From Cellulosimicrobium sp. CUA-896 (GTDB lineage Bacteria; Actinomycetota; Actinomycetes; Actinomycetales; Cellulomonadaceae): a DNA stretch of 64,000 nucleotides. Positions 1-8,412 of this stretch are shown here, piece by piece. Both the position numbers and the translations under genes were made by a program. The stretch lies in assembly GCF_001942335.1 (NCBI RefSeq), contig NZ_MKKH01000077.1, forward strand, positions 52,936-116,935, read 5' to 3'. Under the pieces are notes generated by a model, which saw nothing but the letters and a program-made list of their open reading frames with translations, did not search any database and had not been told where the DNA came from. The first letter of the stretch is position 1, and each line of letters opens with the position of its first letter.

Positions 1-1
1 T

Positions 2-685
2 TTCCTCTTCGACTCGCTCGGCCGCTACGAGGAGGCGCTCGACTCGGTCGGTCGAGCCGACGGGCACCCGTTCGACATCGGCATGTCGGCATGGGCGCTC
101 TCGGAGCACGTGGAGGCAGCGGTGCGGGCCGGCGCACCCGGACGGGCCGCCGCACCGCTCGCCCGGCTCCGGGAGCAGGCCGAGGCCATGGGTACCGACT
201 GGGCGGTGGGTCTCGCCCGCCGCGCGACGGCGCTCGCCTCCGCGGACGACGACGCCGAGGCCGCCTACGCGGAGGCCGTCGACCGGCACGGGCGCACGCG
301 GGCGGCCACGGCGCACGCGCGCTCGCAGCTCGTGTACGGGGAGTGGCTCCGGCGCCAGGGCAGGCGGGTCGACGCGCGCGGCCAGCTGCACGCAGCGTAC
401 GAGGCGTTCGCCGCGATGGGTGCCCACGCGCTCGCCGAGCGCGCACGCCGGGAGCTGTCGGCCACCGGCGAGGTGGTGCACCGGACCGGCGCCGGTCCGG
501 GGAGCGAGCTCACGGCGCAGGAGCGGCAGATCGCCCGGCTCGCGTCGACCGGTAGCACCAACCCCGAGATCGGCGCTCTGCTCTACCTCAGCCCGCGCAC
601 CGTCGAGTGGCACCTGCGCAAGGTGTACACCAAGCTCGGGGTGTCCTCGCGGCGACAGCTCGCGCCTGCGCTGACGGAGCGGTGA
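2..685 (+). CDS. LuxR-family transcriptional regulator, C-terminal part
   Basis: The window starts inside this gene; the open frame runs from base 2, before the first in-window ATG at 83, so the N-terminus is missing. About 227 residues are present. The first 150 are Ala/Arg-rich and helical, like the TPR-like region of large LuxR/MalT-type (LAL) regulators. The last 60 form a LuxR helix-turn-helix: LTAQERQIARLA, then SPRTVEWHLRKVYTKLGV, the recognition helix and dimerisation region. Such proteins bind DNA in the cytoplasm. Whether an AAA/NTPase domain lies upstream cannot be seen. No target can be inferred. Confidence 0.9.
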   Translation, partial: FLFDSLGRYEEALDSVGRADGHPFDIGMSAWALSEHVEAAVRAGAPGRAAAPLARLREQAEAMGTDWAVGLARRATALASADDDAEAAYAEAVDRHGRTRAATAHARSQLVYGEWLRRQGRRVDARGQLHAAYEAFAAMGAHALAERARRELSATGEVVHRTGAGPGSELTAQERQIARLASTGSTNPEIGALLYLSPRTVEWHLRKVYTKLGVSSRRQLAPALTER

Positions 686-827
686 GCGGCAGCTGCACTC
701 ACGGCCCGGCCAGGTCTCGGGCGGCTCGCGCTGCGCCCGGCCCGTAGGTGACCAGGGACCTGCCCGGGGTACCGGCACGGTGGAGGTACCGGTGCGCCGG
801 GTGCCGGTGCCCGACGACGGTGGCTGC

Positions 828-2513
828 ATGGACACCACCCCATCACCCCAGGCCTCATCCGTTGCGGCACATCGTGCCCTGTCCGGACGGTTCGCCGCCC
901 GACTCGTCGCAGTCCTCGGAGCGCTCGCGGTCCTGCTGTCCTGCTGGACCTCGGTCGCAGCGCCGAGCCACGCGCGCGACCGCGGCCCGGCGTCGCCCGA
1001 GGTGTCGACCTCCGTCCGCATCGACTCCGGACGGCTCCAGGGGCTCGCCACGGTCGACGGCGTGGAGTTCCGCGGCGTCCCGTACGCGGCGCCCCCGACC
1101 GGTGACCTGCGCTGGGAACCTCCGCAGCCCGTCGCGCCCTGGTCCGGCGTACGGGGTGCCGAACAGTACTCGCCGGTCTGTCCCCAGGCCCCACCGAGCC
1201 CCAACGGTCAGAGCGAGGACTGCCTCACCCTGAACGTCACGGTGCCGCAGGGCACCACGACCGCCGCGAGGCTGCCCGTGATCGTGTGGATCCACGGCGG
1301 TGGGTTCGAGCTCGGCGAGGGTGCCGACTACGAGGCGGCCGACCTGGCGCGCAAGGGCGCGGTCGTGGTCACCGTCAACTACCGGCTCGGGCTCCTCGGG
1401 TTCCTCTCCCACCCGGCGCTGGCCGACAAGCCCGGCGGGCCGAGCGGCAACTACGGGCTCATGGACCAGCAGGCCGCGCTCCGCTGGGTCGCGCGGAACA
1501 TCGGCCGGCTCGGCGGTGATCCCGGCAACGTCACCATCGCGGGACAGTCGGCCGGCGGCCTCTCCGTGGCGATGCAGCTCGCGTCGCCGGGGGCGAAGGG
1601 CCTCTTCCACCGCGCGGTGATCCAGAGCGGGGCGTTCGCACCCGTGCAGAAGTCCCTCGCCCGGGCGGAGCAGGAGGGCCGGGCGGCGGCCGAGGCCGTG
1701 GGCTGCCCGGACCAGAGCTCGCAGTGCCTGCGCGAGGTCCCCGTCGAGACCCTCGTGGCGAACCAGCCGCTGTCGATCACACCCGGAGTCGTCGACGGTG
1801 CGGTGCTCACGCGGTCGGTCGGCAACGCTCTCGCCACAGGCCGCTTCAACCGGGTGCCGATCATCAACGGCGTCAACACCCAGGAGAACCGCCTCTTCAC
1901 GACGCTCGGCCTGAGCGTCACCCGCGGGGCGACGGCAGTCCTGCCCGGGCCGGTCACCGCGGAGAGCTACGAAGCCACGATCGCGACGAACTTCGGAGTG
2001 AGCGCGCGGACCGCGTCGTTCGTGGCGAAGGCCTACCCGCTGTCGCGGTATCCGTCGCCCGCTCAGGCCTTCAGCGTGCTGAACTCCGACGCGAACTTCT
2101 CGTGCCCCGCGTTCGTGCTCGATGCAGCGGCCGCCACGTGGGTGCCGACGTTCGCCTACGAGTTCAACGACGCGCAGGCACCGCGGCTGTTCGCTCCCGA
2201 CACGCTCGGGGAGCCGTACGCGGCGACCCACCAGTCGGAGCTCGCCTACCTGTTCGACCAGCCGAACGCACCACTGCCGGGCGAGCTCTCGCCCACCCAG
2301 CGGCAGCTCGCCTCGGCCATGCAGGAGGCATGGGTGACGTTCGCCCGGACCGGGTCGCCGTCGACCCCCGAGGTGCCGTGGCCGAGGTTCGACCTGCGCA
2401 GCCGACAGGTGCTCTCGCTCGACGACCCGGCACCGTCCGTGGAGCGCGGCTTCGCGGCCGACCACCGGTGCGGGGTGTGGGCAGCCGTCGCCCTCTTCGG
2501 GACGACGGGCTGA
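828..2513 (+). CDS. Secreted type B carboxylesterase
   Basis: Esterase of the carboxylesterase/lipase type B family (alpha/beta hydrolase), about 561 residues. The ATG at 828 is chosen because an Arg-containing n-region and hydrophobic core (LVAVLGALAVLLSCW) follow it directly as a Sec signal; an in-frame GTG at 780 would only add a proline-rich lead. Family marks are the oxyanion-hole HGGG near residue 156, SEDCLTLNV upstream of it, nucleophile Ser about 241 in GQSAGG, and catalytic His about 468 in THQSELAYLF. The acidic partner probably lies in the NTQENR segment. The substrate is unknown. The intergenic region upstream has three near copies of GGTACCGG/GGTGCCGG, possibly regulatory. Confidence 0.93.
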   Translation: MDTTPSPQASSVAAHRALSGRFAARLVAVLGALAVLLSCWTSVAAPSHARDRGPASPEVSTSVRIDSGRLQGLATVDGVEFRGVPYAAPPTGDLRWEPPQPVAPWSGVRGAEQYSPVCPQAPPSPNGQSEDCLTLNVTVPQGTTTAARLPVIVWIHGGGFELGEGADYEAADLARKGAVVVTVNYRLGLLGFLSHPALADKPGGPSGNYGLMDQQAALRWVARNIGRLGGDPGNVTIAGQSAGGLSVAMQLASPGAKGLFHRAVIQSGAFAPVQKSLARAEQEGRAAAEAVGCPDQSSQCLREVPVETLVANQPLSITPGVVDGAVLTRSVGNALATGRFNRVPIINGVNTQENRLFTTLGLSVTRGATAVLPGPVTAESYEATIATNFGVSARTASFVAKAYPLSRYPSPAQAFSVLNSDANFSCPAFVLDAAAATWVPTFAYEFNDAQAPRLFAPDTLGEPYAATHQSELAYLFDQPNAPLPGELSPTQRQLASAMQEAWVTFARTGSPSTPEVPWPRFDLRSRQVLSLDDPAPSVERGFAADHRCGVWAAVALFGTTG

Positions 2514-2645
2514 CGGAACGGCCCCGTCGGACCGGTGCCGTGCCTCGAGGCCGGCGCCGGTCCGGCGTCCCGTCCGGCAGACGACCGGGCCGCGTCGGCG
2601 GCACCGCAGCAACGACACGCAGAACCGAGAAGAAGGAGCAGAACG

Positions 2646-3386
2646 ATGAGCACCACTACTCCCGTCGTCGTGCTGGTGCACGGCGCGTTCGCCGAGTCCT
2701 CGTCCTGGGACGGTGTCGTGACGCACCTGCGCCGCCGAGGCGTCGAGGTGATCGCCGCGGCCAACCCGCTGCGGAGTCTCGCGGGCGACGCGGCCTACGT
2801 CCGCGACGTCGTCACGTCCGTCGGGAGGCCGGTCGTCCTCGTCGGGCACTCGTACGGCGGATCGGTGATCACGGAGGCCGCGTCACGCAGCGAGCTCGTC
2901 GCCGGGCTCGTCTACGTGGCCGCCTTCGCGCCCGAGACCGGTGAGAGCGCGCTCGAGCTGTCGAACAGCGAGCCGGGCAGCACCCTCGGGGACGCGATCG
3001 TGAGACGAGAGCTGGCCGGCGGCGGCGCCGAGCTCTTCGTCCGGCCCGAGCTCTACCCGGAGCAGTTCGCGGCGGACGTGCCCCGCGCCGCCGCCGAGCT
3101 GATGGCGGTGAGCCAGCGCCCCGCCGCCGAGGGGGCGCTGGCCGACGGACTGCCCACGGGTCGACCGGCATGGATGACGATCCCGTCCTGGTCCGTCTTC
3201 GGTACCGCCGACCGCAACATCCCGCCGGCCGTGCTGCGAGCAGGTGCGGCCCGAGCAGGCGCGCGGACGGTCCGGGAGATCGACGGTGCCTCGCACGCGA
3301 TCGCGGTCTCGCACCCGCAGGAGGTCGCCGAGGTCGTCCTCCTGGCCGTGGACGCCGCACGCTCGGCGCGCGGAGCCGTGGCGTGA
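2646..3386 (+). CDS. Alpha/beta hydrolase (EstC / salicylate-esterase-like)
   Basis: Single-domain cytoplasmic alpha/beta hydrolase, 246 residues. The ATG at 2646 is preceded by an AAGGAG ribosome site seven bases upstream; the longer frame from 2535 has no such site. The N-terminus VVVLVHGAFAESSSW carries the oxyanion motif. The nucleophile is Ser69 in GHSYGGS. The acid is likely the Asp in FGTADRNIP and the base the His in GASHAIAVSHP. This pattern is common in actinobacterial plant-esterase-like hydrolases of unknown natural substrate. It lies about 130 bp after the carboxylesterase on the same strand and may share its transcript. Confidence 0.9.
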   Translation: MSTTTPVVVLVHGAFAESSSWDGVVTHLRRRGVEVIAAANPLRSLAGDAAYVRDVVTSVGRPVVLVGHSYGGSVITEAASRSELVAGLVYVAAFAPETGESALELSNSEPGSTLGDAIVRRELAGGGAELFVRPELYPEQFAADVPRAAAELMAVSQRPAAEGALADGLPTGRPAWMTIPSWSVFGTADRNIPPAVLRAGAARAGARTVREIDGASHAIAVSHPQEVAEVVLLAVDAARSARGAVA

Positions 3387-3709
3387 CGCGCGGGGCTCGC
3401 ACGAGGCGACGGGACCGTCGTGCCGCAGCGGTCTACGCGGCTTCTCTGCGCCGTGCGGATCCGGACGGACCGATCACCGACCGCGAGGTGCGCACGCTCG
3501 AACGACTCTCGCCCGAGGGTTTCGACCTCGTGCTCCGTCGGTTCGAGGCCGGCGACCTGGGTCTGCCGGAGCGCCGGCGGGTGCGGACCGCGTGCGGGGG
3601 TCCGTCGCCCGAGCACCGGAACGGCGGGGCGAGGTACGCCGCAGCACCGCCCCCACGGTCGGCGTACCTCTTCCTGTGGGGGCTCGGCTACTGGTACGGG
3701 CCTTGGTGA
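3383..3709 (+). CDS. Small hypothetical protein coupled to the upstream hydrolase
   Basis: The GTG start overlaps the stop codon of the hydrolase (GTGA), implying translational coupling; about 108 residues. The N-terminal half is Arg-rich, then charged and helical (ITDREVRTLERLSPEGFDL, a leucine-containing amphipathic stretch). The C-terminus is strongly aromatic (YLFLWGLGYWYGPW) and could be a membrane-inserted or lipid-binding tail. Codon third positions stay GC-rich through the charged region, supporting coding. I recognise no family. It could be a chance frame, but the exact overlap argues for a real gene. Confidence 0.5.
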   Translation: MTRGARTRRRDRRAAAVYAASLRRADPDGPITDREVRTLERLSPEGFDLVLRRFEAGDLGLPERRRVRTACGGPSPEHRNGGARYAAAPPPRSAYLFLWGLGYWYGPW

Positions 3710-3790
3710 GCACCAGGGCTCGTGGCGACGACGACGCCGCCGGCCTCAGGACGAGGCCGGCGGGCGTCGCGCCGGTCGCGAGGCGCCGCG

Positions 3791-5479
3791 TCAGTCGCAG
3801 GCGAGCGCGTCGTGCTCGACGTCGACGGTCGAGGTGACGTCCTCACCGTCGATAGCCGCGGTACCGGTGACGGTCACCGTGCCGCTTTCGACGTCGGCGG
3901 AGCGCACCGGGAACGCCTGGTACGCGTTCGCGCCGGGGGCGACGTCGGCGACCTCGTGCGTGCCGAACGCCGTCGTGAGCGTCACGTCGACGGGGGAGTC
4001 CTCGCCGTTCGCCGCGCGGACGGCGAGGTAGGCGTTGCCGCCGAGGCACCGCGGCTCGGCCACGACGTCGAGGTCGAGCTCCGGCTGTCCGCCGGCCGGC
4101 GTGCCGTAGATCTCGAGCTCGTAGATGGAGAAGCCCCACTGCGTGGCGCGCTCCGTGGCGTAGAGGCGCACGTGCCGGGCCGTGCCCGAGACGTCCAGCC
4201 GGTCGAAGAAGCCGTCGCCGTCGGTGACGGTGTGCACGGTGGTCCAGGTCTCGCCGTCGGGCGAGGTCTGGATCTCGTACGCCGACGCGTAGGCGGTCTC
4301 CCAGTCGACGACGACGCGGCTGAGGTCGTAGCTGGCGCCGAGGTCCACCGCGATCCACTCGGGCTCGCTCCAGCCGCTGCCCCAGCGCGTGCCCGCGTTG
4401 CCGTCCACCGCCATGTCACCGGTGCGCGCGGGGTCGTCGGTGCTGGACGTCGTCACCGGGCGACCGAGAGCCAGCGAGTCGCCGTCGTCGCCGTCGTCGC
4501 CCCCGCCGTCGTAGTCGGGGGACAGGTAGCAGCGCAGGTACTCGTAGGAGTCGGCGGTGGTCTGGAACGACGGCGCCGCGTCCCACTCGTACGTGTAGTA
4601 CTCGACGTACGGCTCGGCCGCGGCGATGATCGCCGGGAGGTCGAGCTCGCCGTTGCCGAGCCCGACCTGTCGCATGTCGCCCTCGGCGTCGACGTTCACG
4701 GCGTCCTTGATGTGGAGGAGCTCGATGCGGTCGCCGTGCTCCTCGATCCACGTGGGGACGTCGATGCCGGCGTCCGCGGCCCAGCCGACGTCGAGCTGGA
4801 ACGTCACGTAGCGCGGGTCGGTGTTCTGCTCGATGACCTCCCAGGCCCGGACCATGTCGCCGGTCTCGGGGTCGGGGAACTGCGTGGTGAACTCGCTCTG
4901 GTGGTTGTGCAGCACGATCTTGCCCGCACCGTTCTCGGTCGAGTACTGCCCGAGCTGGTTCACGTACTCCGCGGTCGCGACCGCTTCCTCGTACGTGCCG
5001 TAGCTCCCGGCCATGCCGCCGGTCCCGATGTAGTCCTGGCCCAGCGCGACGGCGTACTCGACCGTCTCGGGCCACGTGGCCCAGTCGGTGCTGCCGTGGC
5101 TCGACGAGACCTCGAGGCCGTACGTGTCGAGGATCGCCTGGTAGTCGGCGACCGGCATCGAGTAGGGCTGGTTGTACGGCTCGACGTTGGTGAACCCGGC
5201 GGCGGCGACCTCACCGAGCACGCGGTCGATCGTCTCGGGCGACGGGGTCCCGGACCCCAGCTCGCCCACGTGCGTGTACAGCTGGATGGAGATCTTGGAG
5301 TCGGGGAGCCCGTCGTCCGGGCCGCACGCCTCCGCCGCGGCGGCGGTCGGGGCCGGGGCGGCGAGCGGTGACGGGGCGGCAGCGGCCGGGGTCGCGGCGA
5401 GCGCGCCCGCGAGGAGCGCACCCCCCGTCAGCCCAGCACCGAGCCGGCGCGCGCGAGATGAGTGCTGCGAGATGTGCAT
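3791..5479 (-). CDS. Secreted sugar-phosphate isomerase/epimerase-like TIM-barrel protein with discoidin domain
   Basis: About 562 residues. The ATG at 5479 has a GGAG site eight bases upstream. A signal peptide (residues 1-38, Ala-rich, ATPAAAA) is followed by an AP-endonuclease-2/xylose-isomerase-like barrel (about 60-295) with candidate metal ligands in VLHNHQSEF, QLDVGW, LLHIKD and YEWDAA. A Gly/Asp linker (GGGDDGDDGD) leads to an F5/8 type C carbohydrate-binding domain (about 315-450). A final domain of about 90 residues bounded by cysteines closely matches the end of the GH43 protein at 16510-19035. The likely role is extracellular sugar processing; secreted members often act on oxidised or methylated sugars, but the substrate here is not known. 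Confidence 0.88.
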   Translation of the reverse strand: MHISQHSSRARRLGAGLTGGALLAGALAATPAAAAPSPLAAPAPTAAAAEACGPDDGLPDSKISIQLYTHVGELGSGTPSPETIDRVLGEVAAAGFTNVEPYNQPYSMPVADYQAILDTYGLEVSSSHGSTDWATWPETVEYAVALGQDYIGTGGMAGSYGTYEEAVATAEYVNQLGQYSTENGAGKIVLHNHQSEFTTQFPDPETGDMVRAWEVIEQNTDPRYVTFQLDVGWAADAGIDVPTWIEEHGDRIELLHIKDAVNVDAEGDMRQVGLGNGELDLPAIIAAAEPYVEYYTYEWDAAPSFQTTADSYEYLRCYLSPDYDGGGDDGDDGDSLALGRPVTTSSTDDPARTGDMAVDGNAGTRWGSGWSEPEWIAVDLGASYDLSRVVVDWETAYASAYEIQTSPDGETWTTVHTVTDGDGFFDRLDVSGTARHVRLYATERATQWGFSIYELEIYGTPAGGQPELDLDVVAEPRCLGGNAYLAVRAANGEDSPVDVTLTTAFGTHEVADVAPGANAYQAFPVRSADVESGTVTVTGTAAIDGEDVTSTVDVEHDALACD

Positions 5480-5551
5480 GGAACTCCAATGGACAGCGTT
5501 GTCGATTGAGGGCGGCAGGCATGCAACTTTTGACTGCGGCGTGTGCAAAAG

Positions 5552-5580
5552 AACGTAACCGCCGGGTATGGGACCGTCAA
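5552..5580 (-). promoter_or_regulatory. Candidate promoter for the secreted TIM-barrel gene
   Basis: On the minus strand TTGACG (5580-5575), a 17-base spacer and TACGTT (5557-5552) lie about 70 bases before the ATG at 5479. Between them and the gene, CTTTTG and CAAAAG arms (about 5526-5551) form a loose inverted repeat that could be an operator. The rest of 5480-5735 shows no convincing coding frame. Confidence 0.35.
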
Positions 5581-5735
5581 GGGCACCGGCTGCCGTCCGC
5601 GGCCACGCAGCGCTCGGTCGCGGCCCATGACCAGGCAGGGCGGTTCGCCATCCGGCGGAGCAGGAGCTCGTGACCACGGCGCGGACGCGATCGTCCTCGA
5701 CCCCCGCAGGCACGTGGCGGCTCCGCGCACCGAGA

Positions 5736-5783
5736 AGTGAGAATCCGCCCCGGATATCGCGAGATGTGGGGCAGATTCTCACT
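5736..5783 (-). terminator. Long hairpin after the GPP34 gene
   Basis: Arms 5736-5751 and 5768-5783 pair at 15 of 16 positions (AGTGAGAATCCGCCCC against its near complement) around a 16-base loop. It sits ten bases after the GPP34 stop codon, between two minus-strand genes. No T run follows, so it would be a Rho-independent-like or RNA-processing hairpin, or a dispersed intergenic palindrome. Confidence 0.5.
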
Positions 5784-5793
5784 CCTCGGCGGT

Positions 5794-6498
5794 TCACTGC
5801 GCCTGGCTGCCGCCGATCACGCCCGTCGCGACGGCGATGCCGATCGAGACGTTGACCGCAGCGGCCTGCGCGACGAGCGCGGTGCCCACGGCGGCGGCGC
5901 CCCAGTCGCCGTTCTGGTACCGGAGAGCGCGTGTCGCGACGGCGTTCGACCACCGGATCGCGGGGTGGAACTGCGGCAGCGTGCCGCTCGCGGACAGGAT
6001 CGCGACGAGTGCCGCGGTCCGGGGGTCCGGCGCCGCGCCGTCCTCGAGCACCGCACGCACGCGTTCGAGCAGCGCCGCCTCGTACGCCGGGTCCTGCGCG
6101 GGCATCCGCGTGGTCGGGATGAACCCGAGCAGCCTCGACCGCTCGCGGCGGACCAGGCCGCGCTCGACGAGCCGGTCCAGCACCTGCGCGCGCAGGGGCG
6201 GACCGACCTCGGCGAGCACGGACCCGACGTAGCGCGGACGCTTCTCGATCCGGGCGAACGCGTCGTCGAGCAGCGCGTCGCCGAGCGAGGGACCGGGCAC
6301 GGCGTACACGGTCTGCTTGCGATCCGTCTCGACGCGGCCGCGCAGCGCGAGCTCCATGAGGACCGCACCGCCGAGCGTCCAGTGCAGGGTGCCCTCCCCC
6401 TTGGCGACGCCGCTCCGGTCGTCGAGGAGCAGCAGCATGAGGTCCTCGACGAGGAGCAGGTCGCGGGCCGTGCCGGCCTCGACGGGCTGGTGATCCAT
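5794..6498 (-). CDS. GPP34 family phosphoprotein (GOLPH3-like)
   Basis: 234 residues beginning at the ATG at 6498, with GGAG nine bases upstream. The N-terminal ARDLLLVEDLMLLLLDD and the following GGAVLMELALRGRV match the start of the GPP34/GOLPH3 fold, whose eukaryotic members bind phosphatidylinositol-4-phosphate. The middle GLVRRERSRLLGFIPTTRMP is the expected beta-hairpin region. The C-terminus is alanine-rich and hydrophobic. Many actinobacteria carry several copies; their role is unproven, probably membrane-associated. The gene sits downstream of the ABC transporter pair on the same strand, 71 bp from the permease. Confidence 0.88.
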   Translation of the reverse strand: MDHQPVEAGTARDLLLVEDLMLLLLDDRSGVAKGEGTLHWTLGGAVLMELALRGRVETDRKQTVYAVPGPSLGDALLDDAFARIEKRPRYVGSVLAEVGPPLRAQVLDRLVERGLVRRERSRLLGFIPTTRMPAQDPAYEAALLERVRAVLEDGAAPDPRTAALVAILSASGTLPQFHPAIRWSNAVATRALRYQNGDWGAAAVGTALVAQAAAVNVSIGIAVATGVIGGSQAQ

Positions 6499-6510
6499 GG
6501 TGGTCTCCGA

Positions 6511-6540
6511 TCCGTGTCCGTGTCCGTGTCCGGGTCCGTG
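6511..6540. repeat. Hexanucleotide repeat in the leader of the GPP34 gene
   Basis: Five consecutive six-base units (TCCGTG, the fourth TCCGGG) lie 13-42 bases upstream of the GPP34 start codon, between the permease stop and the GPP34 ribosome site. Slippage here would change leader length without touching a reading frame. Confidence 0.7.
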
Positions 6541-6569
6541 GGCCGGAGGTGGTGCCGGCCCGGCGTGCG

Positions 6570-7288
6570 TCAGCGCCGCGGGTCCCAGCGGAACAGGCGG
6601 GCCGCGAGCGCGACGGCGACGACGATCCACGCGGCGGTGGGCGCGAGCAGGATCAACGAGTCGCCGAGCGGGGCGCCGCCCTCCCACGCCTGGACGACGA
6701 GCTCGGTCGCCGCCCCGCCGGGCAGCAGGCGCTTGAGCAGGGTGAGGCTCTCCGTGCCGGTGATGCCGACCCAGCTCGCGACGCGATGACGCCGAGGCTG
6801 ACGGGCAGCGCGGTGATCTGCGCGTGCTCCGGCGTGCGGGTGATCCCCGCCGTGGCGAGCCCGAGGGCGATCATCAGGGCGACGGTCGCGACGACGGCGA
6901 CGACGAGCAGCCCGACGTTCTCGGGTGCGCCGGTGACCACGCCGAACACCGCGAGGATGAGCGCGACCTGAACGAACGCGATCGCGGTGGCGGGCAGCAC
7001 GAGCCCGGTGAGGATGCCGGAGTCGCTGGCCGCGGTGGAGCGCAGCCGCTTGAGGAACAGGTTCTGGCGGCGGTCGACGAGGGTCGTGACGGTCGTGGAG
7101 TACAGGCCGAAGACGGTGACGGTGAACATGACGATCGCGGCGATGTAGCCGAGGCTGCCGATGGTCGCGAACGTGTCGTGCTGGTAGATGAAGAACGCGC
7201 TGACCGCGACGGGGATGACGAAGCTCGTGACGAGCACCGAGCGGTTGCGGAAGATCTGGACGAGCTCGCTCCGGGCGATGGGGAGCAT
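6570..7288 (-). CDS. ABC-2 type transporter permease (frame broken near 6780)
   Basis: Membrane subunit of an ABC-2 exporter. It starts at the ATG at 7288 with GAGG upstream (MLPIARSELVQIFRNRSV). Six hydrophobic spans are visible: VTSFVIPVAVSAFF, YIAAIVMFTVTVFG, LPATAIAFVQVALILAVFG, LLVVAVVATVALMIALG, ALPVSLGVIA, and the final LAPTAAWIVVAVALAA. The frame breaks near 6780: after GVIA it must shift by one base to continue ASWVGITGTESL and end with LFRWDPRR at 6570. The total length of 719 is one short of a multiple of three. One missing G restores about 239 residues. It pairs with the ATPase at 7347-8228. Confidence 0.85.
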
Positions 7289-7346
7289 GAGGGTTCCTCT
7301 CGGAAGAGTCGGGGTGGTGCGGGGGTCGGCCGGGGCGGCCGCGTGG

Positions 7347-8228
7347 TCAGTCGCTGTCGAGCGCGCGGAAGACGTCGTCGAGCCGCGTCGGGCCGGCTTC
7401 GAGGTCGGCCAGCTCGAGGGCGTGCTCGTCGGCCCACGCGAGCAGCGTGCGGAGGTCGCGCTGGAGGGTGAAGGTCTCGACGACGGTCCGGTCACCGGTG
7501 CTCGCCACCTCCAGGGGCAGCGCGGGAGCCGCGGGCGGGGTGGTGAAGCTGATGACGGCGGGCAGGGTGCGGGTCAGCTCGGAGACGGTGCCCTCCTGGC
7601 GCAGCGTGCCGCGGTGCATGAGGCCGATCCGGTCGGCGTGCTGCTGCGCCTCCTCCAGGTAGTGCGTGGTGAGGACGATCGTCGAGCCGTCGCCGCGCAG
7701 CTTCTCCACCGCGGTCCACAGCGCGTCGCGGGACTGGATGTCCAGCCCGGTCGTGGGCTCGTCGAGGAAGACGAGCTCCGGCGACCCGTACACGGCGGTC
7801 GCGAAGTCGAGGCGGCGCTTCTCGCCCCCGGAGAGCTGGCCCACGAGCGTGGTCGCCTTGCGCAGGAGGTCGACGACGTCGAGCACGCGGTCCACGTCGT
7901 CGCTGCGGCCGCTCAGGCCGCCGATGAGAGCGACGGACTCCCGCACGGTGAGGTCGGACGCGAAGCCGCTCTCCTGGAGCATGATCCCGGTGCGGGGCCG
8001 CACCTCGCGCCGGTCGTCGGGGCGGCGGCCGAAGACGCGCGCGCGGCCGGAGGTCGCGGTCCGGTGGCCCTCCACGACCTCGAGCGTCGAGGTCTTGCCG
8101 GCGCCGTTCGTGCCGAGCAGGGCGTAGATCTCCCCGCGCCGCACCTGGAAGGACAGGTCCTGGACGGCCTGGAAGTCGCCGTAGCTGACGTTCAGGCCGT
8201 CGACGTCGATGACGTGTGTCGATGGCAT
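7347..8228 (-). CDS. ABC transporter ATP-binding protein
   Basis: ATPase of about 293 residues from the ATG at 8228. Walker A is GTNGAGKTST (residues 39-48), then Q-loop MLQESGF, signature LSGGEKRR, Walker B LVFLDEP and switch His in TTHYLEEA. The C-terminal 70 residues follow the DrrA/LnrL-type accessory region. With the permease 58 bp downstream and a divergent DesK-like kinase/regulator pair, the layout matches drug or lipopeptide exporters such as LnrLMN/LnrJK; the substrate is inferred by analogy only. Confidence 0.93.
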   Translation of the reverse strand: MPSTHVIDVDGLNVSYGDFQAVQDLSFQVRRGEIYALLGTNGAGKTSTLEVVEGHRTATSGRARVFGRRPDDRREVRPRTGIMLQESGFASDLTVRESVALIGGLSGRSDDVDRVLDVVDLLRKATTLVGQLSGGEKRRLDFATAVYGSPELVFLDEPTTGLDIQSRDALWTAVEKLRGDGSTIVLTTHYLEEAQQHADRIGLMHRGTLRQEGTVSELTRTLPAVISFTTPPAAPALPLEVASTGDRTVVETFTLQRDLRTLLAWADEHALELADLEAGPTRLDDVFRALDSD

Positions 8229-8309
8229 GCCCCGATCACACCCGTTCCCGCGTCCGCGCGGCAGTGCCGCCGCGTCAGGAGCCCGGCGTGACACCGGGCA
8301 CGGCCGGGC

Positions 8310-8346
8310 GTGACAGGTCACCGGGGGTGGCGTGACGTGGCGTCAC
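8310..8346. promoter_or_regulatory. Paired GTGAC palindromes in the divergent transporter/kinase promoter
   Basis: GTGAC-AG-GTCAC (8310-8321) and GTGACG-TGG-CGTCAC (8332-8346) have centres about 23 bases apart, roughly two helical turns. A further GTGAC half site is at 8288. They lie between the ATPase start (8228) and the kinase start (8413) and are good candidates for binding by the NarL-type regulator encoded next door. Confidence 0.45.
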
Positions 8347-8412
8347 TGGTGCGACGTCGGGGTGCACGGGATGCTGGGACGAGACCCGTCGACCGAACCC
8401 GGAGCGCCGCCC

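Noticed and set aside
5736..5783. Terminal inverted repeats of an insertion sequence
   Set aside because: Only 16 bases separate the arms, no transposase is nearby, and the position fits a transcript end.
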